Assembly (NCBI GenBank): GCA_900545185.1
Contig: UQYH01000042.1
Coordinates: forward strand, 1-17,949
Source: an uncultured Eubacteriales bacterium
GTDB lineage: Bacteria; Bacillota; Clostridia; UBA1381; UBA9506
Length of the DNA: 17,949 nt
Direction: 5' to 3'
Positions 1 to 9,500 of this stretch are shown one piece after another. The notes under the pieces are model-generated. The model was not told where the DNA came from and searched no databases. It was given only the letters and a program-made list of their open reading frames with translations. Positions within the stretch are counted from its first letter, which is position 1, and every line of letters begins with the position of its first letter. A program made the translations under genes and the position numbers.

Positions 1-155
1 AGGCAAAGAAAATTTTGGAGAGCGAGGAAACGTACAACATTGCCGAAGTTGCAAAAATGGTTGGCTATAATGACCCAAGCTATTTCGGAGCTTTGTTTAA
101 AAAGGAATTTCGTATGACCCCAGGCGCATACAGACAATCAAAAAAAAGAAAATAG
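1..155 (+). CDS. AraC-family transcriptional regulator, C-terminal fragment
   Basis: Only the last 50 residues are in the window; the gene begins upstream and ends at a TAG at 153-155. The fragment contains the second helix-turn-helix of the AraC/XylS DNA-binding domain. It reads NIAEVAKMVGYNDPSYFGAL, then FKKEFRMTPGAYR, which fits the family pattern of IAxxVGF, then SYFxxxFKK, then TPxxYR. The tail is basic and ends SKKRK, preceded by a run of eight A. The first beta-helix gene starts 44 bases downstream on the same strand. In Bacillota such regulators commonly sit beside the sugar-uptake and glycosidase genes they control, so local control of this cluster is a reasonable inference. The sensing domain is out of view, so it could be a stand-alone AraC protein or the response-regulator half of a two-component pair. 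Confidence 0.9.
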   Translation, partial: AKKILESEETYNIAEVAKMVGYNDPSYFGALFKKEFRMTPGAYRQSKKRK

Positions 156-199
156 AAAAAGTATGGAAAATAAAAATCGTTATTCCCGAAGGAGGAGTT

Positions 200-3100
200 A
201 TGCATATGAAGAAAGCTGTTTCCTTATTTTTAATTTTGGTACTTTTAACAGGTGCAGTACCGTGTCAGTCGGTATTAGGTGCAGAGAAAAATACAATGGT
301 GCAAATATGGGTAGCGCCGAACGGCAATGATGCCACAGAAATAAGCAGCGAAAGTGCACCGTTTCGAACGATTCAAAGGGCACAGCAGGCAGTACGCGGG
401 CTGACAAAGGCAGGCCTTACACAAAATGTGGAGGTTATTTTGCGCGGTGGGGTCTATGAACTTGCAGAGCCGATTCGCTTTACATCGGAGGACGGCGGGA
501 GCGATGCGTTTCGGGTGACATATATGGGATACCCCGGCGAATGCCCGATGATTTCCGGTGGGCGAAAAATCACCAACTTTGAGCCGACAGAGAATGGTAT
601 GTGGAAAACGGTGGTAAACGAACTTGAAACCATACGGGAGTTGACGGTCAATAATACGCGGGTGTACCGTGCAGCTATAGAGGATGAGGTTTATCCGCTG
701 GAATTTTATGATGATCCGACAACCGCGTACCCGCAAGACGGTTATTATTTTGACAAGCGTGTCCTTCCCTTGGTGGAACAAAACGGTGATGTAGAGCTTC
801 GGTGGGGTATCAGTTGGCGGTGTCATACGCAAATTCTATCCGATATCATTCAAGATCCAACGGATGATTCTCGCGTCATTGCTTTGGGAACACAGCCTCA
901 GTTTATGCAAAACATTCACAAAAACGATGAGGCAGCCTTTTTTTTGTGCCGTCCGGGTGCACCCTGCCGCATTGAAAATGCTTTGGAGTTTTTGAACCGA
1001 CCCGGCGAATATTACTTTAACAAAAAAACAAAAGAGCTTTATTATATGCCTCGGGAAGGCGAGGATATGAGGACAGCGGAGGTATACGCATCCGTTTTGG
1101 ATCGTGTGTTGTATATTCAAGGTGCGGACGGTGCATTGGTGAACAACCTTCGTTTTGAAAATATTCGTTTCGGTCATACAACGTTTTTGGCACCGGAAAA
1201 ATTCGGCGGCTATTCCAACCAACAGGCAAATGAATGTATGGTGACGGACAGTATTGAAAACAGTGAAGACCCCGCAGCGGTGGAGGTCAATCACGCGCAG
1301 AACATACGGTTTGAAAAATGTACGTTTTTTGCAACGGGCGCAACGGGGGTGCGTATGCGTCATACCGTGCGGGATTCTCAGATTAACGGCTGTGTATTTT
1401 ACGACACCGGCGGCAGCGGAATCGTAGTCGGTTCTAATTATCATAAGAGCAACCCGGCAGATGATGAACCGAGCAAACCCGATAGGGTGGATATGTGGTA
1501 TCATTCTAAATGGGAAGTATCAGATCTCGGAATTTACGGAGAAGCACCGATTTACACGAACGTTGGGAATAATGGTGTACATCCCATGAATGATGTCAAT
1601 CGCGGTATCAAATCTTGGTTTAAGTTAAAATTTGACCAGCCTGTCAGCATTGATGAAATTTACTACGGGTATTACACCGGTACGGAAGCAGACGAAGAAA
1701 TTAAGCATAATTTTGAAATTATTGCCGCAACCAAGGAGGATTTCAGCGATGGTGTCCAGCTGTATGAGCAAGGAGATAACCCGGCGTATGGCTGGGGCGT
1801 GACCATTAAACCGAAAGACACCACAACCAAGTTTCAATATTTGCTCATTCGTGCCACTAAAGTGCAGGAATTCGGCATGCGATTTTTAAACATCTGGACA
1901 AAGGATTACGATTGGCAGATGAATGATGTTCCGAGACGCATTGAAATTACCAACAACTATTTAACGCGTTTGGGGAACTACCTTTACGGGGCACCGGGCA
2001 TTACGGCTTATTACTATCACGGATTGACCATTGCGCACAATGAGATCTACAAGACTTCCTACAGTGCTATTTCCTCTGGATGGGGATGGTCTTTGTCGGA
2101 GAATCAACCGTTAACGGATTTAAAAATTAATTATAACCGCATATCCGATTTTCTGACAGAAACAATAGACGGCGGTGGCATCTATACACTGTCTAAGCAC
2201 AGAGGTGCGGAGATTCGCGGCAACTACATAAAAAATGCAAACGGCAATTATGCTGCAATTTATAATGATAATGGCTCTTCGGGTTTCGTGATTGATAAAA
2301 ACGTTTGCGAAAATGCATCAAACAGTTTATTCTTTCATTCGGGAGATATCCAGGGTAATATAGCAACCAATTTGTATGCGACCAGCGATCTTTATCGCAA
2401 TGTCGGAGATAATTCGGTTGCGCCGATTCAAACCTTTATTTCAGGCAATCCCACACCGACAATACGAGAGATTATGGATCAATCAGGTTTGACGCAGGCG
2501 TACCGAGGGATTAAAAATACGGTGCCGGATAACGAAACATATTACGGTAAGACATATGCCAATAAATATAATTCATTCCTGGATTTAAAAACCGATACGG
2601 AAACGATCATCAACGATTACTTGACAGCACTTCAAAAAAATGCGGAAACAGCACTGTCACGTGCTGTATGCGGCGATTTACCCGGGCAGTATTCCGGGCA
2701 GATGAAGTTAATGCTGCAGGAACGCTTGGCCGAAAGCAAAGAAAAAGATAAAATGACCGGCAAAGAGATGCTGGAACAGATTATAAGACTTAAAAATGCG
2801 CTTGATGATTTTACCGGTTCGCTGGTGCAATGTGAGTCGCCGAAAGCGCAATCGCTGGTTGCAGCGGCAGAACGGCTTGCAGAAGAAAATCCCGATGCTG
2901 ACGCAAGTGCTTTGCAAGCCGTTATTGCCGAGGGAAAACAGATGGCAGATAACGACTATACAATGATGAAAAAGCTTGAAGCGCATATGCATATGTTTGA
3001 CCGCGCACTGCGTAAGACGGATATATTGGGCTTGCGTGTTCAAGGCAGTGATGCGCTTCCCGTCATTGAGCGCGAGACAAAAACAGTGACCATTGGCGTT

Positions 3101-3814
3101 GATGCGGGACGGGATTTGAGTGCAGTCAAGATTTCGGCAGCGGTGCCCTCAAATGCAGTGGTGTTCCCTGATTTGTCAAAGCCTGTGGATTTAACGTATC
3201 CGCTTCAGCTGGTCATCAAAAACGGAGATCATTTGGCGGTGTGGTACGTAACGGCAGAGGTCGTTAACGACGGAGATAAGAGCCGTACTGCGTTGTGGAG
3301 AAACAGGCTTGACGGAAAAGTGACGGAATATGCAGATGGGGCGCTGTTGCTTGAAAAATCTGCCTCTCCCTATATGTTTACAGGTGAAAAATCAAACACG
3401 GTAGAGGTAGCCTTTACCCCACAGGAATCAGATGATTTTTATGGCAGCAGAATCGTATTTTTGTGTGAGGACAGTGAGCCGAGATATGCAGGGACATCGT
3501 ATTCCGATTCTTGTTTTGAATTGGCTGTCAAAAAAAACACGCTTGAACTTTATCGAATCGAAAACGGCGTTCGCAGTGTTATTTACGGCTCGGATTATGA
3601 CTCGGAAAAAAATATGACCGATACAATCGGCATTGCCGGCGCTTCTAACTATCGCATACGGATCGAAACCCATGTGGTCGGCGAACGGGTGGTTGTTCAG
3701 GTTTTTTTGAACGGTGAATTAAAAATCAATGCGCTGTGTGATGTGAATCGGGCATTGACAAGCGGTTATTTTGGCCTGTTTTCCGAATATTCCGATATAT
3801 TGTTGGAGGTATAG
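200..3814 (+). CDS. Secreted right-handed beta-helix protein (GH141/pectate-lyase-like) with F5/8C-like insertion and LamG-like C-terminus
   Basis: The protein has 1204 residues and a signal peptide of about 28 residues (Lys-Lys, hydrophobic core, cleavage near SVLGA). Residues about 34-430 and 573-780 form a parallel beta-helix. The opening IWVAPNGNDAT, SAPFRTIQRAQQAV and PMISGGRKI matches secreted GH141-type and related beta-helix glycosidases or lyases, and later coils carry IDGGGIYTLS and AIYNDNGSSGF. Residues about 430-573 interrupt the helix with an F5/8C-like beta-sandwich (WFKLKFDQPVSIDEIYYG, then QYLLIRATKV). Residues about 800-935 are helical, 948-1024 look like a small beta domain ending WYVTAEV, and 1031-1204 resemble a LamG/concanavalin-type module. 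It likely cuts or binds an extracellular glycan; the substrate is unknown. AAGGAGGAG at 189-197 serves ATG 200 or ATG 206 (MKKAVS); 206 gives the more typical signal peptide. The next gene begins 2 bases after the stop. Confidence 0.85.
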   Translation: MHMKKAVSLFLILVLLTGAVPCQSVLGAEKNTMVQIWVAPNGNDATEISSESAPFRTIQRAQQAVRGLTKAGLTQNVEVILRGGVYELAEPIRFTSEDGGSDAFRVTYMGYPGECPMISGGRKITNFEPTENGMWKTVVNELETIRELTVNNTRVYRAAIEDEVYPLEFYDDPTTAYPQDGYYFDKRVLPLVEQNGDVELRWGISWRCHTQILSDIIQDPTDDSRVIALGTQPQFMQNIHKNDEAAFFLCRPGAPCRIENALEFLNRPGEYYFNKKTKELYYMPREGEDMRTAEVYASVLDRVLYIQGADGALVNNLRFENIRFGHTTFLAPEKFGGYSNQQANECMVTDSIENSEDPAAVEVNHAQNIRFEKCTFFATGATGVRMRHTVRDSQINGCVFYDTGGSGIVVGSNYHKSNPADDEPSKPDRVDMWYHSKWEVSDLGIYGEAPIYTNVGNNGVHPMNDVNRGIKSWFKLKFDQPVSIDEIYYGYYTGTEADEEIKHNFEIIAATKEDFSDGVQLYEQGDNPAYGWGVTIKPKDTTTKFQYLLIRATKVQEFGMRFLNIWTKDYDWQMNDVPRRIEITNNYLTRLGNYLYGAPGITAYYYHGLTIAHNEIYKTSYSAISSGWGWSLSENQPLTDLKINYNRISDFLTETIDGGGIYTLSKHRGAEIRGNYIKNANGNYAAIYNDNGSSGFVIDKNVCENASNSLFFHSGDIQGNIATNLYATSDLYRNVGDNSVAPIQTFISGNPTPTIREIMDQSGLTQAYRGIKNTVPDNETYYGKTYANKYNSFLDLKTDTETIINDYLTALQKNAETALSRAVCGDLPGQYSGQMKLMLQERLAESKEKDKMTGKEMLEQIIRLKNALDDFTGSLVQCESPKAQSLVAAAERLAEENPDADASALQAVIAEGKQMADNDYTMMKKLEAHMHMFDRALRKTDILGLRVQGSDALPVIERETKTVTIGVDAGRDLSAVKISAAVPSNAVVFPDLSKPVDLTYPLQLVIKNGDHLAVWYVTAEVVNDGDKSRTALWRNRLDGKVTEYADGALLLEKSASPYMFTGEKSNTVEVAFTPQESDDFYGSRIVFLCEDSEPRYAGTSYSDSCFELAVKKNTLELYRIENGVRSVIYGSDYDSEKNMTDTIGIAGASNYRIRIETHVVGERVVVQVFLNGELKINALCDVNRALTSGYFGLFSEYSDILLEV

Positions 3815-3816
3815 AG

Positions 3817-4699
3817 ATGAAACAATACATTTTTAAATGGGTTGCGTGTGTCGTTGCGGCACTGATATTTCCGATATTGACTACAGTGGGGGGGGACAGC
3901 CAATACTGTGTCGGCTGTCGGCGAAAGGGATGCGGCGTTTGACCCCACTGCTGCGGGACTGCACAATATTGCCATGAATAAAAAGACGAGCGGCGGACGT
4001 AACGCATTTGGCTATGCATCTGCCGCGCTGGTCGACGGAAATACGTCTACTTCTGCGGCAACGGGAACCGATTCACACATTTTGATTGATTTGGGCAGTC
4101 GATATTCAATTGAATATTTGGAGTTTTATACTGCAAATCGGAACAATGTGAAGGGCTTTAAAATTATAGCTTCCAATACACCTGATTTTACCAATGCGGA
4201 TGATATTCTAAAATTGTGCGAAATGAAGGAGGCGGTTACGCCCAATGCCAAATACGGATTTCGGGTTGAAACCGAAGCAAAATATCGTTACATTCGGTTT
4301 GAGGGCACCGAGGGTGTCTATACCCCAATCAACGAGATTATGGTTTATTCATCAGCCGAAATCAATGTAGATCAGTGGATCTTAACGGATACCGCTAACC
4401 GTACAATCCGTTTGCGCGCCGAAGGAAAAACATTAAAGGATCTTTCTGTGACGGTTCACAATTACAGCGGAGATTATACAAAAACGGTGACTATTCTTGT
4501 TTTGCTTTATAATGCAGACGGAAAACTAATGAAGATGTTTACTCCACAAATGTCAACGCTTTTGTCAGAGACTAACCCGATTACCCTTCATTTAGACGGA
4601 TGGCTCGCCGGAGCGGTTCCGAGCGGGTACACTTTGCAGGCAATTATGTTGGATGATGTGACGCACAGTCACATGCCGTGCGCCGCGTTTACGGTGTAG
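3817..4699 (+). CDS. Secreted F5/8 type C (discoidin) domain protein, frameshifted in a G8 tract
   Basis: The natural start is ATG 3817, with GGAGG at 3805-3809, 2 bases after the preceding stop, so translation is probably coupled. As written, this frame runs MKQYIFKWVACVVAALIFP and stops at TGA 3940-3942 after 41 codons. The frame carrying the rest of the protein (GTG 3908 onward) is joined if one G is removed from the eight-G run at 3888-3895. The repaired product is 293 residues: a signal peptide ending near VGGTANTVSA, an F5/8C domain at about residues 48-178 (LVDGNTST, HILIDLGSRYSIEYLEFYTA, YRYIRFEGTEG), and a C-terminal beta-sandwich (about 180-293) not recognised. It would bind glycans outside the cell. 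Possible readings are a base-calling error, a decayed gene, or phase-variable expression. A secondary start at GTG 3908 would remove the signal peptide and lacks a good ribosome binding site. Confidence 0.8.
3888..3895 (+). repeat. Homopolymer G8 within signal-peptide coding sequence
   Basis: Eight consecutive G follow GT in the signal-peptide region of the small F5/8C gene. Seven G keep the start codon in frame with the F5/8C domain; eight put it out of frame. Poly-G runs of this length are known slippage sites in phase-variable surface genes of other bacteria. Whether that applies here is inference, and sequencing error is equally possible. Confidence 0.9.
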
Positions 4700-4712
4700 C
4701 GTTCTTCATCGT

Positions 4713-4729
4713 CGTTTCCACGAGAAACG
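4713..4729. other. Small hairpin in intergenic region 4700-4832
   Basis: CGTTTC at 4713-4718 and GAAACG at 4724-4729 form a perfect 6-bp stem with a 5-base loop, 14 bases after the F5/8C gene's stop. No U-tract follows. It lies ahead of the stronger hairpin at 4762-4802 and may simply be incidental. Nothing else is recognisable in 4700-4761. Confidence 0.35.
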
Positions 4730-4761
4730 GACAAGAAGTCAACATACCAACCGGTTTCATA

Positions 4762-4802
4762 GATAAAAACAGCAATAGCAGGAGCTGACGGCTGTTTTTA
4801 TC
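4762..4802. terminator. Perfect 12-bp stem-loop, terminator-like, between F5/8C and SLH genes
   Basis: GATAAAAACAGC at 4762-4773 pairs perfectly with GCTGTTTTTATC at 4791-4802 around a 17-base loop. The loop contains a further AGC/GCT pairing (4777-4779 with 4784-4786). A-run before and T-run within the right arm resemble a bidirectional intrinsic terminator, although the GC core is short. It sits 62 bases after the preceding stop. Only 30 bases separate it from the next start codon, too few for a full promoter, so it may be a partial terminator or an mRNA-processing or stability element rather than an absolute stop. Confidence 0.6.
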
Positions 4803-4832
4803 ATGATCCGCAGAAAGGTGAGATAAAAATAT

Positions 4833-6521
4833 ATGAAAAAAGGAATGAAATATGTAGCAGGCATTCTCTGTGCACTGCAACTTTGCATGTGTGAAAGCAC
4901 CGGCTTTGCAATGGTGAAAAACATTACCGCGCAAATCCAAAGTCCGAATGTTCAGTTTACTGTATTAACAATCATCCATGAGGATAAGGACAAAGGAATA
5001 ACAGGCTTTGATAAGCTGACGATAGAAAACCTTCCTTCAGTGCTCCATTCGGTACAGACGCGTGAGGTGATACCGGGCATAAATTCGGTAATTTATACGG
5101 TTACTCTTGACAATGATGAACCTAAGGGAACATACCTGACTCGCATGACGTATGTCTGCGAGAATCCGGGGGACACCTATTCAGAGTACGGTGCCATTTA
5201 TCATTTGTCTGATGTGCAACTTGCAGAAAAGACGGCAGAAGTGCATAGAGCGACAGACCCTATGGAGGGTCTTGAAATTTTGGCTGCAATGGGTGTTCTT
5301 GACGAGAGGTTGTTTGCTGAGGCTCAGTCAAGCCAAGATTTTGTTAAGTTGTTCTCGGCTGTTCGTGCAGAAAAATATACTGATGGTTACAGCGGAACGG
5401 GGATAAAGGATGTGGAGGACAATGTACGGTTTGCGCTTGCGTTGGATGCGTTTCGTTCACTGGATGCAGACAAACTGAAATTATATATTGCCGTGACAGA
5501 CTTTAGCCGTGTGTTTATGCCGGAAGAGGTAGATACAGACAAGCTCTTATATGAGGATTTTGCAGCAACATACGTCGCGAACAGAGATAGCGAGGTTACG
5601 CTCGTGTCAAAACTGATTTCGGATATCAACATTGCAACGGGGATTATGCTTTTAAAGGGTGGTTCACCTGCAGAAAAGACGGAAACGCTCAATCAATACG
5701 GCACCATCCTTGGTTTAAATTTGCAGAAAGCAAAGGATGAAAAGATTGAACTTCTTGATATAGCAAAAAGGATTCAAGGCAGCGATCTGATAGAACTGCG
5801 GGAATCCTATGAGAGTGTTTTAAAGCAACTTGTTAAGGAGAAAAGCGAAAAAAACAAAACGCCGCGCCCTTCCTCGGGCGGCGGCACGGGCGGAGGCACG
5901 GGCGGCGGTTTTTCTGTACCGACGAAAACCACCGTCAAGACGGATAAACCGCAGAATATGAGTACAAAGGAAGAAAACAACCGTCAACACACGTTTCGGG
6001 ATGTGGAAACATCCAATTGGGCATATGATGCGATAACGGCACTGACAGAAAAGAATATTATATCTGCGGAGGCAGAATATTTTCGCGGAGAGGACGGTAT
6101 CACTCGTGCGGAATTTTTAAAGCTTGCGGTGCTGGCGTTTGGGATTGAGATGAAGGGTGCCGAATTGGAATTTGAGGACTGTATCAAAAGTGATTGGTAC
6201 TATCCATATGTTTGCGCCGGCTATAACGCAGGCATTGTTACCGGGCAATCTGACACAAGCTTTGGTGCACAGACATTCATCACGCGTGAAGATGCGGCGG
6301 TCATTGCCAATCGAATCTTTGGATGGAAAACCGCAAAAAATGCGGAATGTAACTTTGCAGATCAGCATACGATTTCGGATTACGCAAGCGGTGCGGTTGC
6401 CAATCTATCGGAAAGAAAGCTGCTCATAGGATTTGCGGACGGCAATTTCCGTCCGCAGGCGCGCATTTCAAGGTATGAGGCTGCTGTGTTGTTCTACCGC
6501 CTGATGCAATATTCTGCATAA
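4833..6521 (+). CDS. Exported SLH-domain surface-anchoring protein
   Basis: The protein has 562 residues. A signal peptide (MKKGMKYVAGILCALQLCM, cleavage near GFA) is followed by about 320 residues of unrecognised sequence, a charged stretch (VKEKSEKNK), and a Gly-rich linker SSGGGTGGGTGGG at 347-359. Three SLH repeats end the protein: about 387-435 (FRDVETSNWAYDAI, TRAEFLKLAV), 447-500 (DWYYPYVCAGYNAGIVTG, TREDAAVIANRIF) and 508-557 (GFADGNFRPQARISRYEAA). Known SLH triplets bind pyruvylated secondary cell-wall polysaccharide, so this protein should be attached non-covalently to the wall with its N-terminal region exposed. It probably works as an S-layer-like scaffold or adaptor for the neighbouring carbohydrate-binding proteins; that role is inference. 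AAAGGTGAG lies 10-17 bases before ATG 4833, a rather long spacing. The next gene starts 20 bases after the stop. Confidence 0.88.
   Translation: MKKGMKYVAGILCALQLCMCESTGFAMVKNITAQIQSPNVQFTVLTIIHEDKDKGITGFDKLTIENLPSVLHSVQTREVIPGINSVIYTVTLDNDEPKGTYLTRMTYVCENPGDTYSEYGAIYHLSDVQLAEKTAEVHRATDPMEGLEILAAMGVLDERLFAEAQSSQDFVKLFSAVRAEKYTDGYSGTGIKDVEDNVRFALALDAFRSLDADKLKLYIAVTDFSRVFMPEEVDTDKLLYEDFAATYVANRDSEVTLVSKLISDINIATGIMLLKGGSPAEKTETLNQYGTILGLNLQKAKDEKIELLDIAKRIQGSDLIELRESYESVLKQLVKEKSEKNKTPRPSSGGGTGGGTGGGFSVPTKTTVKTDKPQNMSTKEENNRQHTFRDVETSNWAYDAITALTEKNIISAEAEYFRGEDGITRAEFLKLAVLAFGIEMKGAELEFEDCIKSDWYYPYVCAGYNAGIVTGQSDTSFGAQTFITREDAAVIANRIFGWKTAKNAECNFADQHTISDYASGAVANLSERKLLIGFADGNFRPQARISRYEAAVLFYRLMQYSA
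5877..5909 (+). repeat. 12-bp in-frame tandem repeat encoding the GGGT linker
   Basis: Two 12-base units, GGCGGCGGCACG at 5877-5888 and GGCGGAGGCACG at 5889-5900, plus a partial third unit (5901-5909) encode GGGT-GGGT-GGG. Unit gain or loss would keep the reading frame and only change the linker length between the exposed region and the SLH anchor. The stretch is far richer in GC than its surroundings, and upstream CGCCC can pair with GGGCG to form a local hairpin. Confidence 0.8.
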
Positions 6522-6524
6522 ACA

Positions 6525-6533
6525 AAAGGAGGA
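6525..6533 (+). promoter_or_regulatory. Ribosome binding site that supports a GTG start at 6542
   Basis: AAAGGAGGA ends 8 bases before GTG 6542, ideal spacing. The GTG is followed by AAA ACA AAA and a hydrophobic run, which makes a complete signal peptide, so GTG rather than a later ATG is the likely start. Confidence 0.8.
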
Positions 6534-6541
6534 TTCGTTTC

Positions 6542-9500
6542 GTGAAAACAAAAATTTTGAGCTTATTGTTATGCGTGATTTTGGTATTGGCTGTATGCCC
6601 TGCAGTATTTGCGTTAAAAGCATCCTCTGAGAATATTGCTCTTGGAAAGCCGACCAAAGAATCATCAGTTTATATGGGTTATGATTTTTATAAGGCCTCT
6701 AATGTGGTTGACGGCAATGTAATATCCGAATGGATGTCAAACATCGGTGCAACACCGGAATGGTTTATTATTGATTTGCAGCAAGAATACCGCATTGCAA
6801 AAATCCGAGTGGCGGGGCGTTGGAATATGCTAAACACGGAGGGTATGAGAAATTTTGAACTCCAGCTGTCAAATGATCCGAACTTTTATGAATATGAAAC
6901 GGTACATGTGCAGGGACAGGAGGAATTTGCTTACCATACGTGGCTTGAGGTTAATGTTACTTCAAAACAAACATATCGCTATTTTCGTTATATGGCCACC
7001 ATGGTAGACTGCCGTGGTATTGGCGAGGTGGAAATTTACAGTTCCAATGCGAGGGAACCTGACCCATATGCAAAATATGAGCAGGAGGATTATCTAAAGG
7101 GGTTAAAGGTTCTCGAACAGATTGGTATAGTCAATTTGGACAACTTTGTCGGAGAGTCGGTCATAACCAGGGCGGAAGCAGTGCGATTACTCATGCAGTT
7201 CCGTGTGGGAGAAACAACTGCAGACACATCGAGCTTTGTGGACGTTGGATTAGATAACCCATACCTCGGTGAAATTGAAACCGCATATCAGCTCGGTTGG
7301 CTGTCTATGCCGGAGGACGGACGGTTTCGACCAAACGAGTATATTTCCAAAAACGCTTTTCTAAAGTTGCTGCTTCACAGCATAGATTACGGTGCTCTGA
7401 TTGAAAAACACGGCGAGTATCCGGGGAGCGTTAATTGGCTGGCAAAGGAATTACGGTTGATGAAAAATCTTTCCATCGAAGAAGATCGTGTTGTTTTATG
7501 CGGCGAAATGGTGATTATGATGTATAATGCGCTATGTGCGCCATATCTGCAACCGACTGTTGAATCCGATTGGGTCATCTACAAGGAAAGTGAAACAGTT
7601 TTAGAACAACGTTACGGATTAGCTGAATATAGCGGAGTGGTAACAGCCAACCAATATTCAGACTTGTCAACAGGTCGGCCGACGGGCATCGGTTCTGTTA
7701 CAATAGACGGCGAGACCTATTATGACAGAAACAATACCGTGCAAGATTATCTTGGTAAAACAGTGGATTTTTTTGTCGATACAATCAGCGGTGATATTGT
7801 GACGGCAGAACCTTCAAAGTCCAATAAAGTGACAGAGTTTTCGGGCAAGAATATCTCTTCGGATCAAAAAGCACTGAACGGTGGCAAAATTACGGCAGAA
7901 CCTGAAGATGGCGGCAAAATTACTGTTGTTCTTAAAAAAGGATTTACAGTTCTCCATACAGGAATAGCGGATAATACCTATACGATTGATACTTTTAAGA
8001 GTCGTTATGCGCAGATTGCTGCCATTGACAATGACAATGATGGACAAGTTGAGGTTTTGTGTGTAAAGGATTATGCATCCACAACTGTCAGCTCTGCTCA
8101 TACAGATGTCACCGGTGTTACAACAGTCCAAGGAGACAACGGTAAAACGTATCGTATCACAGCAGCAAAGGATTATCGTTGCAGTGTGATTTCTGAGTCG
8201 GGTACCTTCGAACCGACGGTTATTGAAAGCGGTGATGTCATTTCAATCAGCCAAAGTCCGGACGGACGCGGCACGGAGGTGCTGATTTCGCAGAGTGGTG
8301 AGGTTAATGGGGTTTTAGAAGAGCTGATTAAGGCGGAAGATAAAATCAGCATCGGCGGAATGATTTACGATTTGAATAAGGGATATTGGGAAGCGAGGAA
8401 TGACGGTGCCAACAGCGCCGATACACTTACGGTAGGCCAAAGCTACCGTGTGGTGTGTAACTGGTTTGGAGAAGTTGTTGCGGTGTATATGCAACAAGAT
8501 GACATCTATGAATATGCATATTTAATCAACAAGGACGCGGGACGCGGAGTGTGTCCAGAGGTATTAATCAAAATCCTTTCCGTTTCGGGTAACATAAAAA
8601 TTTTGCCGGTGGCCGACAAGGTTATCGTAGATGGAAAACAATACAGCCGTAATGAGCTGAGTAAAAAACTTAAAGAAAACAGCGGTCTTTTGCCTCAGGA
8701 TGTTGTCAAAATCAGAATAAACGAGAACCGTGTGCGGGAAATTGATACCGCTGTGTGGAATCTTGCAAACGGTGAGGACGAACATACACTCTCCAAACGG
8801 GTTTATCAAGGTGATGTGCGTTGGAGTTACTGGCATGAGGTACTCTATATTATGGAAAAACATACCATGGAAGCGCGTTACGATTCCAATGTGCCGATTT
8901 TTGAAGTTCCGGTATATACTGAGGCAGACGGCTCAAAAACTGTTGCTGAAGACAAGGAAGGGCTTTTTAAGGTTACGCGCGACCCCAAGAACATTGTAAG
9001 TGGTTCAAATGAGGAAGTTACGGGTATTATTGCCGGTTATGATGTTAACATGACTACAAAGGAGACAAAAGCATTTTTGCGCTATGTTGACGCGGGCGGT
9101 GGAGGAACATTGTATGACGATGCAAGTGCGATGGTCGTTGGGCGTATTTCCAATAAGCTTGATGAAAACGGCGATGTGCGGCTATGCCTTGTGGGGTATA
9201 CTTCGACAGGAAAAACCGAATTTTTCCTGAACGAGGAGATGATTCCGCGCGATTTGGGCGGAAAGCTTCCCGAGGGCGGCGATATTTATCAATATCACGC
9301 CAATAAAGATCTTGGTGAAATTGACATGATGCGCAAGGTGTTTGACTTAAGTGAGGATCTTAATAAGTTGGGCAGCACAGGCGATGCGCTGTTTTACACG
9401 TTGGGGATTATCGGAACCTCGTTCAGCGGGAACTTCCGTGCTAACCTGTGTGTTGTATTGGAAAAAAACAAAGACCTGCTGTCAGTGGTTAATGGTGTGC

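Noticed and set aside
156..199. Promoter or catabolite-repression operator ahead of the beta-helix gene
   Set aside because: The 44-base gap is A/T-rich, but I could not identify a convincing -35/-10 pair or cre-like palindrome, so none is called.
836..1504. Long minus-strand open frame opposite the beta-helix gene (also 275-832 and others)
   Set aside because: It lies wholly opposite a well-supported coding sequence, has no recognisable domain or ribosome binding site, and its composition is that of an antisense shadow.
2986..2997. Palindrome CATATGCATATG within the beta-helix gene
   Set aside because: It encodes His-Met-His-Met in frame and is short; chance occurrence is sufficient.
3432..3617. 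Small plus-strand frames inside larger genes (also 5152-5406, 8730-8999, 10933-11205, 13146-13361, 16288-16575)
   Set aside because: They sit in alternative frames of well-supported genes with no independent start signal or recognisable domain.
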